In this document: piece by piece, positions 46,700 to 57,207 of the stretch
How the letters are laid out: every line of letters begins with the position of its first letter
Position numbering within the stretch: position 1 is the first letter of the stretch
Assembly: GCA_963693085.1 (NCBI GenBank)
Contig: OY856412.1
Coordinates: 1,127,827,244 to 1,127,891,243 of the forward strand
Reading direction: 5' to 3'
Source: Alisma plantago-aquatica
Lineage: Eukaryota > Streptophyta > Magnoliopsida > Alismatales > Alismataceae
DNA length: 64,000 nucleotides
Position numbers and translations under genes: made by a program
Notes under the pieces: model-generated
Database searches by the model: none
The model's input: the letters and a program-made list of their open reading frames with translations, nothing else
Told to the model about the DNA's origin: nothing

Positions 46700-48920
46700 T
46701 GTTGGGTTTTAGGGGAGACAGAGAAGGCAGCAGAAACAATTTTTTTTCTCTCCCCATAATCCAAAACAAAGGAATCGCGTCAACGTCTATATAATAGGAA
46801 GGATGGTTTGTAGAGGCGTACCTTGTCTTGAGGCTTGCTCGACGACGTTACCTCGCAGCTTGCGCGGTCTTCACTTCTGGTCTTGGACGGTGTCTGTGCA
46901 GCTCCTGGTCTCACAGGGACTGTCGGGATTGACATCAGTCCTCCGAGCGGCAGAAGTCTCCCGCCTCTAAAGTAGTCCACACAGACCACCTGGAATTCCG
47001 ATCTCCTTATCCCACAAGGAATCAGAAGGAGTCATACCCTCCTATTGGCGTACTAGTCACCAACACACTCTCCTGCAACTAGTTGCTTTTCTGTAGTTGT
47101 CTTTCCCTTGCTGTGCCTCCCTTATCAGGTAGCACTTTCTCAGGCTCTCTCGGTTACCAAAACCAGAGAGAACGACAACTTTGCAGAGCAACCGGTGTTT
47201 TGAGTTGTTGTTCCTGAGAAGCCCGCAATACCCCTATATATAGGAGGGTCATGGGATAGGGTTCTCTACCCCAGGCAATGCGGGATTAAACAGGAGTAGA
47301 AGGGTTCAAGATTTTCCACAAAACAACCAACTGCGCCACCTGAACCGATCATTTCAAGCATGAAACGGTCAGTTGGGGAGGTGATCCGATCGGTTCACAC
47401 TTCAACCAATCAGTTGGGGCACCTGAGCCGATTGGTTCACTTCTGAACCGATCAGTTCGTGGTCTTGATCCAACTCAAAATGAATTTCAAATTTGTTTCC
47501 GATTAATCAAATATCAATCCTTGTCCAAATTGAATTTGTACAAGTGAAACAAATTATATTTGCAATTGCAAAATAGTCTTCTGACTTTCCAAACGATCTC
47601 GGTTGGTCCTTGAATTGACCGGTTCAACAATTGAACCGATCATTTCATGACACATGAGCCGATCGGCTCACAACATGAGCCGACCAGTTCACCAACCTGA
47701 GCCAATTGGTTCATCTCATGAGCCGATCGGTTGGGGTAGCAGACTATGCAAAATCAGTCAATTACAGTTCCAATCAATCCAATACTCCAATCAATTGGTC
47801 CAACACCTTGAACACTATGATACTGAGCTATCAATTAATTGAGTGTTTAATTGAACTACTAAACTCCTTTAGTAATCAATCTAAACATCGTTTGTGGATA
47901 AACTCCTCTTCCAAGTTAAATCCTATGTGTGTGACCCTGCAGGTCCATTTCACGTTGGCAGTGAAAATCCATAACACTAATGACTTCACAAGCAAAGAGC
48001 GGTGCCTAGTCGCACATCAGTGCTACCCAAGTGAAACAGAAAGTTGGAGAACAACTTTCAATCCTACAATCTGTGAATGGTGTTACAGTGAATGTATAAG
48101 TCCTTTGTCACTGATATCCCGAATGAACTCAAGGCATGAAACAATCATCCTTTCAACATTCATTCACTTTATTGATCTCAGAGTAGATTGGAGGAGATAT
48201 GTATGACATCAATATCACATACTTATTCACACATGCACGCATGCCTATCTCAATCCTACTCATCAAGTGGCCATGGATATCAAACCCCCTCATGAGGGAC
48301 AAATCCCATATCTATCACTCACCCCTCAAAAGACCCATGTGTCAAAGCCACCCAATCATCACCTCTATAACAACCCATGTTTTAGGATTGCGTTTGATGA
48401 TGTCAAAGTGTACCCAACGACATGTGTTGAGTGTAGTTATTTTAGGTCAAAGAATCACATTCACCAACATCACTATGAGAACTGACTGTGACTACCATGT
48501 CATGGTTCCATGTGTCAAACTCACGGTGGGTCTGTCCGGTACACTTGTTCTCTAACAAGTACCTATGTGTTTGGTTTGATATCTCCATATCATGATTAAT
48601 AAGATTCTATCATCAACCAACACCACAATCTAGTCTTGTGTGTCATTATTGTCTATCTACCTTCCACAATGACATCTGACTAGGGACATAATAAGAATGT
48701 ACAAACTCTTAGCATCCGTATGATCTCATCGTTTAGGTCCTTAACCTGAAAGCATACGTCATTGAGTACTGTCATTCTCTAGACATTCAATCTGTTCTAT
48801 CATTATCTCATATGACTGAACCCAAAAGAATTGGAAGCTTGCCTTTGATGTTTATCAAATCAATCTTAATGTATCCCACCAATCATCCCATGATTGGCTC
48901 TCAGGGCATACATACCAAGA
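46700..48920 (-). repeat. TR-GAG-like 3' LTR
   Basis: TGTTGGGTTTTAGGGG at the left on '+'; right end CATACCAAGA (on '-' TCTTGGTATG, terminal TG mutated to TC). TATATATA at 47235-47242, used on '-'. Word clusters GAACCGATCGGTTC at 47341-47460 and 47621-47736 upstream of it. The 166-codon '+' ORF at 47706-48206 is accidental. Confidence 0.9.
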
Positions 48921-51307
48921 GACTCCCACTTGCACTACGAGCCAATCACCCTTGAATCATATTCATAGTGATCTTTAAACTTGTCCCACATGTTACTGTG
49001 CTCTAGTGCTAACACAGTGAATTATGGCAACACCTTGTAAAAGTCGGTATTAACTGCATGTCTCTCATCTCTTCACTGTACGTCACACGTATGAGATGGA
49101 GTTGTCGTAATATGCGATCTAATATTCCTTTGCTAACCTTTATCCACATTGCATGACCAAGCACTCCCAACTTGTCATCAATGACTGAAATATCTATAAG
49201 TTCATCTCTATGAACTCCTAGATCCATATAGTATCCACTGCTGTTCTCTAACACACGGATACTCGACATTTCCTTTCAAAACAACTTTATTGGAATGTTT
49301 CCATTTATCAATAAACACTCACTTATATATATATATTTTGCGATTAATTTCTGTCCTTTTTAGAAGTTTGCATCAGTGTAACTCCTTACAGTGAACCCTT
49401 CCTTATTTCCATAGAACTAGTACTTCTCAAGTACTTATCAAGTTCTTATGGTATTCCAGTAACCCTTATTGGAACTAGACAGACATCCACTCATCATGTC
49501 CCACATACGAGTTATCAGGATGAGCACATCATATGTCATGTCCTACATACAAGATGATGAATGCATTTTATTCTTGTTATGTCCATACATGCAAGATAAT
49601 GGGATGATTTCATACAGGATAGATCCATATCTATTCTTAATGTTCCCATTCTTCATAAGAATTGGACATTTGTCCTTGGGATACTAACTCCATGTAACAT
49701 GGACAAGTTTTCTCCCACTTAATCTATACACACTGAACCCTTCAGTATAGATTGCCAATGTATGCTATCACTTTTTAGGTCAAGAGGTTTTTCAAGAACT
49801 ATCTCTATAGATCTCTATTCCTATCACATAGGAAATGTCTCTATCTTCCTTAAAGATAATTTCCACTTTGGATTTCCATTTAAGAACATTTCCATTTCAC
49901 ATCAACATGTGGAATGTGAATACGCTCCCACTAAATCATAGATCTCTCTTTATCTTTGATATATCAGTCAAACCCTTTGACCATATTATCAAAGTAAAGA
50001 TCCCAGCTCTGAGCTACTTGTATTCAATCAATCACATTGATTTATCCATTGTAACTTATAGACTTTATTTGCATTAATGGATTCATAAACCTTATAGGTT
50101 GTGTCACACATACATCCTTTTCTTATTCCTCATAGGAATGCAGTTTTAGTATCCATATGCCAAATTTCTTAGTCATTAAGTTGCAATTAATAAGCATCAT
50201 ACTTCTCATATGTTATCCATGTGTCTTAACACTTAAGACTCATTCACACTTATGGATTTCATCCCAATGGGTGCTACCATCAAGGTCATACCTTATGGTT
50301 CACATGGAAGTCATTTAGGATGTAATGGCCATAAACCATAACTCAGAATCCGGTCCCTCATTTTCATCTAGATAGTTGACTCATCATATGACCAACTCAT
50401 CACATAGATAATCGAGGTGTCTCTGTCAAGGATATAAGAACTCACAACTCCTTGTGTTTCTTAATGTCCTTTATTAGTGTGGGGTATTCTTTATTTAAGA
50501 AGAAATTAGTTATTTGATAATCATCCTCTAACTCCTTAGAGTATGACTCCTTGTTGATTTAGACATCACCATGCCTTAATCATGAGCTCATTATGATACA
50601 CTATCATAATCACTCACAAGGTTCTCAAACATTTGGTCTAAGTATTTCATTCATTGATCTCATCAAGAATTAACACTTTACCAAATTCGTACTTCATCTA
50701 TGATATTCTTGAACACTTCAAGATATTCATATTGGTATTTCTCTAAATACCATTTGAAATATTAGCATTAACTCTAATAGGTATGTAAATACATCACATG
50801 TATTATACCTAATAGAATAATCATTCTCCCACTACCATTAATGAAGATTGATTAATCATGTCTAAGAGATTCATGTCTCTTACTGGTTCTCTAACCAAAA
50901 GAGTCTAGATTTATCCATCATATGGAAACTAGAAATGAATTTCTCATGATTTATGCTAATTTGATTGTTTGAGTTATCAATAACTTTTAGGTATCATTTT
51001 ATCTTATGCATACCAAGTACCACAAGATAAACAAGGCATTGCCATAAAAGATCATATCTTTTGAAATTGAAACATCAACTTTATTAATTGCTATTATTGT
51101 CATACAATATGCAAAAACTAAAGTGTTTCTATTCATTTGACAAATATGAAATAGCAGTTCATAACTCTATTACATGCCTTCAAGGCTGAAAATAAACTAA
51201 AGTACTCCTATCTATGGCGGCAACACTTGCCCCATTTATTGAGTGCTTTACATTTTATATCTTGGTATTATATACCAAAAATGTTACAAGTTTATTTCAT
51301 GACACCT
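48921..51307 (-). other. TR-GAG-like 3' non-coding internal region
   Basis: 2.4 kb with no copia protease, integrase or RT motif on either strand. AT-rich with a short (TA)n run near 49322-49333. Starts at the 3' side with the purine tract. Confidence 0.6.
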
Positions 51308-52204
51308 TCAGGTGGATACGTCTATCGCCTCCTTCTTCTTTAGTTCTTCCAGATAGAGTGGACAATTCCTTTTCCAATGTCCTGGCTTTTGACAATGGTG
51401 GCAATTGCCTCTCTTGGTCACGCCTCCCTTGGCCTTGAGAGTTGAAGTCAACTTGGGCTGCTGGCTAGCATCAGAACCTTTCTTAGCTTTGCCCTTGCCC
51501 TTGCACTTGGACTTGCCTTTCTTGTCGTTGATCATCATCACAGACTTAGGCTTGTCCTTATTCATCTGTGTCTCGGCTGTCCTCAACATGCCCAACAACT
51601 CTGTCAATGGCTTGTCAAAGTTGTTCATGTTGTAGTTCATCACAAACTGACTGTAGGATTCTGGCAACGATTGCAGTATCACGTCAGTAGCCAACTCTTG
51701 GCTCAGGGAAAATCCCAATCTTGTCAGGTTCTCCACATACCCAATCATCTTGAGCATGTGAGGACCAAATGGATCTCCTTCTGTCATGACACACTTGAAC
51801 ATTGCCCTGGAGACATCATATCTCTCTTGCCTTGCTTGATCTTCATACATGTTCTTGAGATGCTGAATCATCTCAATGACACCCATGTTCTCATGTTGTC
51901 TATGCAACTCGTGGTTCATGGAGCACAACATCAAGCACTTTGCATTAATGGCATCACCATAATGCTTCTTATAAGCATCCCTTTCTGCCTTTGGTGCGGT
52001 AGGAGTAGGTTCCTCTGGAATTGGAGTATCCAGGACAAAGGGCTTTCGCTCTTGAGTGAGAACAATTCTCAATGTCCTAAACCAGTCATGGAAGTTAGTC
52101 CCATTCAGCTTGTCCTTTTCAAGGATCGATCGCAACAAAAAGTGATTGTTGTTTGTTGTCATTTGTACTACAAAAGGAAATATATGCAATTTAGTCCAAA
52201 ACAT
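51308..52204 (-). CDS. gag: Copia-type Gag protein, intact
   Basis: 298 codons, no stop or frameshift, the only intact element gene in the window. The better start is probably the Met at residue 15 (52162), giving MTTNNNHFLLRSILEKDKL, because copia Gag usually begins just before the LNGTNFHDW motif (about residues 33-42). Then the gag domain: KCLMLCSMNHELH, LKNMYEDQARQERYDVSRAMF (about 116-137), TRLGFSLSQELATDVIL and LPESYSQFVMNYNM. A Lys/Gly-rich basic segment (about 226-245) precedes a CCHC zinc knuckle, CHHCQKPGHWKRNC (residues 268-281, spacing C-x2-C-x4-H-x4-C), which binds nucleic acid. Length fits copia Gag without pol. The product would form particles and package RNA; enzymes must come from other elements. 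An overlapping '+' ORF (51671-52225) is its shadow. Confidence 0.9.
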   Translation of the reverse strand: MFWTKLHIFPFVVQMTTNNNHFLLRSILEKDKLNGTNFHDWFRTLRIVLTQERKPFVLDTPIPEEPTPTAPKAERDAYKKHYGDAINAKCLMLCSMNHELHRQHENMGVIEMIQHLKNMYEDQARQERYDVSRAMFKCVMTEGDPFGPHMLKMIGYVENLTRLGFSLSQELATDVILQSLPESYSQFVMNYNMNNFDKPLTELLGMLRTAETQMNKDKPKSVMMINDKKGKSKCKGKGKAKKGSDASQQPKLTSTLKAKGGVTKRGNCHHCQKPGHWKRNCPLYLEELKKKEAIDVST

Positions 52205-53421
52205 AATTTTGACTTATTTGATTGATTTAAAAGGTTGACGATATAATTAGGACTTTAATTAATTATCACTCCCACTATTTTATTCAAATTGATAGCCCTC
52301 ACCATCAATTTGGAAGATTGCAGCGCACAATCTTCTAGTGGGTCAAGATTCATATTTCATCAAGTCATGAGTCAGCTTTGGCTGATCGCCCACAATCTTG
52401 ACGATTTAGGTAGGCCATCATGCCAATTGCATCATATACAACTCTTGATGAATGAACATGCACAACACTTTGCCATGAACATTCCGTGCCTCTGGGCTTA
52501 GATGCTCTAAGAATCACCAATCAAGTCTAACCCAAAAGCCAACACGGTAAACATGCACCCTGCTTTGGCAGAACCTACATGTTTACCCTTCACACTTCCA
52601 TGAGATAGACGACGCACCACGCTTTGGCGTAACCTATGCTTGGTCGATCAAGTTTTTCATGTGTGCCGCTAATGGAAGGCATAAAAGACTTAATATTTAG
52701 ATGAGGGATTTGGTTTTATAGGTACATATACATATCCAATCACCACAATATATAATATGTATCATATACATGCTATATCCCATAGAAAACATGCGAAATG
52801 ATAAAAGCGATGATTATGGACATCCTAATGTGATTCCTCGAGCCAAGAGGAATCACGGTCATCTAGGTCTACATCATATGTATCCTTTCCATGATGAAGT
52901 GTTGTAGCTGTCCGAGTTGATCAGCTCATCACATGAATGACCTTCTCACCCTGGCCGGTCGTCTGGGTGCCACCAGCCGATCGGTTGGCTCCTCCAACTG
53001 ATCGATTCACCTAGTCGTCGTGCATCTCCTCATGGCCACCACCCGATCATCTCACTCCTCGAACCGGTCATCAGGATCGCCAACCGATCGGTTCATGCCT
53101 TGAACTGATCGTCTCAGTCGTCGTCAGATGTCTGCCATTCTTTGACATAACACGAAATAAAAGATCTTCCTATTTACATTTAAATTGGGAAACCCCGAGT
53201 TACATTCGGGGGGAGCAAAGGTAGGAAAGAAATCTCGAGTTATCTCGAGTTACATCAGGAATAGGAGATAGGGAATCGGTGCACAGACCGAGATGCAAGA
53301 AATCCACATACAACCAAGCACACATACATAGGGTTTATTGGCCATAACCACACTATACATCCACCACAAAACTCATTTAAGGGCGGCACATATCGAGCGC
53401 ATTCATATTACATATCATATA
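52205..53421 (-). other. TR-GAG-like leader (gag side) with internal word cluster
   Basis: Untranslated leader. At 52950-53125 the LTR words recur: GCCGATCGGTTGG, AACTGATCGATTC, GAACCGGTCATC, AACCGATCGGTTC and GAACTGATCGTC. No gene. Confidence 0.6.
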
Positions 53422-54850
53422 TGTTGGCTAAATTGAACATTATTATAATCCCCTTGTTTTGATGATGACAAACATTTCATTCTTGTGGATCTAACGTGCT
53501 ACTTGAGTGTTGCAGGAATTAGGTGGATGACAAACTACTTGGAAGATCTATATTCTCAAATTGCTTTAATTCATGATTGTAATCAAATGTAAAAACTTGT
53601 ACAAGTATATAATGTACAAGTACTTAGATATCATGTAAATCAAGTGTTTAGATCTTTCCTAGACAATCACAACACTTAGATAGGTCATCCCCTACAATAG
53701 TGTCACAATTGTACACTCATACACACACTTAGTACTTAGTTTAAAATATTGAAACAGGGTTATTCTCGGTCGACAAACTTATCGACCGAGACACTCTCGA
53801 TTGACAAAATCTTCGACCGAGAATGATCCAAATAGCCGTTAGACACAGCAGATAAAGTAGTTGGGAGTTGGATCAGAACGTTGTTACAGACAGTCCCTTG
53901 GTCGACAAGTCCTCGACCGACTAGGACTCTCGGTCGACAAATCTTCGACCGAGAATGTCTCTGTCTGCACTTTTCAGAATTAATTAACTAGCTGTTGTTA
54001 AAGCAACTAATGGATACCTAACGGCTAGTTGAGCACTAAGAACCCCCTAGAAAGTGTATAGAACATCCTTAAGCATCTATAGGCCATTCCTATAAATAGG
54101 ACAAGCCATAGGACACCCAAAATATACTTGTGCAACACTTGAGCATAATACTTGCAATTGGCAATTCATTCTAGTGAGCAATTGAGCAACTCCAACATTG
54201 GCTATACATTTCCATTGCTCCAAATTCGTGTCCTATAGGCTAGCATCTCCTACCCACAACACTTACACTTTCATATACATTGGTTAGGAGATCAAAATTC
54301 TTGATATAGGAAATCAAGCCTTGTGCTACAACGGTATTATAATTTCTATTTTCCCTTCTTGTTCCTTTATATCTTTTGTACTCTCCTTGCTACTCCTAGG
54401 GTTGGAGGCTGCGGATTGGAGAGGGTTTGACTTCTCAGGTGGAGAAGGTTCTTCTCGGTGGAGAAGGTGGACTTTGGACTACTTCAAGAAGGCTATCTCA
54501 ACGGGAAGCTACTTCAAGAGGAAGGCTACTTCAAGGGGGCGCTTGAGGTTACTTCAAGGAAGGCTGCTTCGAGGTTGGTGAGACTACTTCTAGGTGAAGG
54601 CTGTCCGAAGGGTTTGGTGAAAGTATTGTAATTTTATGTAACATCCTTGCGAGGTAATAAAATTAAATACTTTCAAAATCTCGGTTGGGTAAGCAACCGG
54701 GTAGTGGATTGACTGCCTTAGTATTTGCTAAGGTTGGAACCACTCTAAATCCTTGTCCCCTTGTCCAATATTTTTGTGGTTGCTTACTTTGGTTGAATTA
54801 TTATTAAAATATCCATAAAACCCTATTTACCCCCCTATAGTGGTTTTTCA
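53422..54850 (+). mobile_element. Solo LTR of a SIRE-like copia element
   Basis: 1429 bp, TGTTGGCTAA to TTTTTCA, flanked by a perfect duplication ATATA (53417-53421 and 54851-54855). The start with TTTTGATGATGACAAAC and the end with CTATTTACCCCCCTATAG fit SIRE/Maximus-type LTRs. TATAAATA at 54091-54098. Words CTCGGTCGAC and TCGACCGAGA at 53762-53960. Downstream, 54460-54600 repeats GGCTACTTCAAG many times. There is no internal region: a solo LTR left by recombination. Strand from TATA. Confidence 0.9.
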
Positions 54851-54855
54851 ATATA

Positions 54856-54988
54856 TGTATATTGGGATTTGTGGATTTAGGATTGGACATGCATAAAGCC
54901 AATTTTATTCGCATCGTATGCAATAAATAAAGGTGACAAACAAAAATCGATCATATCGATAATCCTAAAGCATAGAGCAGTTGATGTG
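54856..54988 (-). other. TR-GAG-like leader (LTR side)
   Basis: Continues the leader after the solo LTR up to the primer site. Nothing else seen. Confidence 0.6.
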
Positions 54989-55000
54989 GCTCTGATACCA
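54989..55000 (-). promoter_or_regulatory. TR-GAG-like primer-binding site
   Basis: On the '-' strand TGGTATCAGAGC, the initiator tRNA-Met type used by most plant copia elements. Confidence 0.9.
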
Positions 55001-55001
55001 C

Positions 55002-57207
55002 TGTTGGGTTTTAGGGGAGACAAAGAAGGCATCGAAAACAAAAAAAATTCTCTCCCCATAACCCAAAATGAAGGAATCGCGTCAACGTCTATACAATAGG
55101 AAGGATGGTTTGTAGAGGCGTACCTTGTCCTGAGGCTTGATCGGTGACGTTACCTCGCGGCTTGCGCGATCTTCACTTCTGGTCTTGGACGGTGTCTGTG
55201 CAGCTCCTGGTCTCACCGGGACTCTCAGGATTGATAGTTGTCCTCTGAGCGGCAGAAGTCTCCCGCCTCTTAAGTAGTCCACACGGACCACCTGGAACTC
55301 CGAATTCCTTGTCCCACAAGAAATCAGAAGGACTCATACCCTCCTGTTGGCGTACTAGTCACCAACACACTCTCCTGCAACCAGTTGCTTTTCTACAGTT
55401 GTCTTTCCCTTGCTGTGCCTCCCTTATCGGGTAACACTTGCTCGGTCTCTCTCGGTTACCAAAACCAGAGAGAACGACAACTTTGCAGAGCAATTGGTGT
55501 TCTGAGTTGTTGTTCCTGAGAAGCCCCCAATACCCCTATATATACAGGAGGGTCATGGGACAGGGTTCTCTACCCTGGGCAATGCGGGATTAAATAGGAG
55601 TAGAAGGGTTCAAGATTTTCCACAAAACAACCAACTGCGCCACCTGAACTGATCGTTTCAAGCATGAAATGGTCGGTTGGGGAGGTGAGCCGATCGGTTC
55701 ATACTTCAACCGATCGGTTGGGGCACCTGAGCCGATTGGTTCACTTCTGAACTGATCAGTTCATGGTCCTGATCCAACTCAAAATGACTTTCAAATTTGT
55801 TTCCGATTAATCAAATATCAATCCTTGTCCAAATCGAATTTGTACAAGTGAAACAAATTGTATTTGCAAAATAGTCTTCTGACTTTCCAAAAGATCTCGG
55901 TTGGTCCTCGAATAGACCGGTTCAACAATTGAACCGATCGTTTCATGACACATGAGCTGATCGGCTCACAACATGAGCCGACCGGTTCACCAACCTGAGC
56001 CAATTGGTTCATCTCATGAGCCAATCGGTTGGGGCAGCAGACTATGCAAAATCAGTCAATTACAGTTCCAATCAATCCGATACTACAATCAATTGGTCCA
56101 ACACCTTGAATACTATGATACTGAGCTATCAATTGATTGAATGTTTAATTGAACTACTAAACTCCTTTAGTAATAATCTAAACATCATTTGTGGATAAAC
56201 TCCTCTTCCAAGTTAAATCCTATGTGTGTGACCCTGCAGGTCCATTTCACGTTGGCAGTGTAAATCCATAACACGTATGACTTCACAAGCAAAGAGCGGT
56301 GCCTAGTCGCACATCAATGCTACCCAAGTGAAATAGAAAGTTGGAGAACAACTTTCAATCCTACAATCCGTAAATGGTGTTACAATGAATGTATAATTCC
56401 TTTGTCACTTATATCCCGAATGAACTCAAGGCATGGAACAGTTATCCTTTCAACATTCATTCACTTTCTTGATCTCAGAGTAGATTGGAGGAGATATGTA
56501 TGACATCAATATCACATATTGATTCACTCATGCGTGCATGCCTATCTCAATCCTACTCATCAAGTGGCCATGGATATCAAACTCCCTCAGGAGGGACAAA
56601 TCCCATATCTATCACTCACCCCTCAAAAGCCCCATGTATCAAAGCCACACAATCATCACCTTTATAACAACCCATGTTTCAGGATTGCGTTTGATGATGT
56701 CAAAGTGTACCCAATTACATGTGTTGAGTGTAGTGATTTTAGGTCAAAGAATCACATTCACCACCATCACTGTGAGAACTGACTGTGACTACCATGTCAT
56801 GGTTCCATGTGTCAAACTCATGGTGGGTCTGTCCGGTACACTTGTTCTCTAACAAGTACCTATGTGTTTGGTTTGATATCTCCATATCATTACTAATGAG
56901 ATTTTGTAATCAACAAACACCACAATCTAGTCTTGTGTGTCATTGTTGTCTATCTACCTTCCACAATGACATCCGACTAGGGACATAATAAGAATGCACA
57001 AACTCTTAGCATCCGTATGATCTCATTGTTCAGGTCCTTAACCTGAAAGCATATGTCATTGAGTACTGTCATTCTCTAGACATTCAATATGTTCTATCAT
57101 TATCTCATATGACTGAACTAGAAAGAATTGAAAGCTTGCCTTTGATGTTTATCAAATCAATCTTAACGTATCCCACCAATCATCCCATGATTGGCTCTCA
57201 GGGCATA
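55002..57207 (-). repeat. TR-GAG-like 5' LTR
   Basis: Partner of 46700-48920. TATATATA at 55537-55544; word clusters at 55645-55765 and 55911-56035. The right end stops about 10 bases early, at GGGCATA, where the TGTAACGACC LTR begins. Confidence 0.9.

Larger units (their letters stand above)
46700..57207 (-). mobile_element. Gag-only copia-type retrotransposon (TR-GAG-like)
   Basis: LTRs at 46700-48920 (2221 bp) and 55002-57207 (about 10 bases short at the right), with terminal TGTTGG/CCAACA on '+' left and matching right ends. Initiator-Met-type primer site at 54989-55000, one base inside the 5' LTR, and a purine tract AAGTGGGAGTC at 48921-48931. The only coding region is an intact gag. 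After its stop about 2.4 kb of non-coding sequence leads to the 3' LTR, so protease, integrase, RT and RNase H are absent. A solo LTR is nested in the leader. In the 100 bases around 47810-47910 and the matching part of the other LTR I count 5 differences, so it is younger than E2. Left target sequence AACAG (46695-46699); the right one is lost. Confidence 0.85.

Noticed and set aside
46435..46794. 119-codon '+' ORF, possible host gene start
   Set aside because: It crosses into the copia-type LTR at 46700, so its end is not original, and the first part has no known domain.
47706..48206. 166-codon '+' ORF
   Set aside because: Lies wholly in the copia-type LTR; its partner LTR has it broken into shorter frames and no known domain is present.
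51671..52225. 184-codon '+' ORF
   Set aside because: Antisense shadow of the intact gag.
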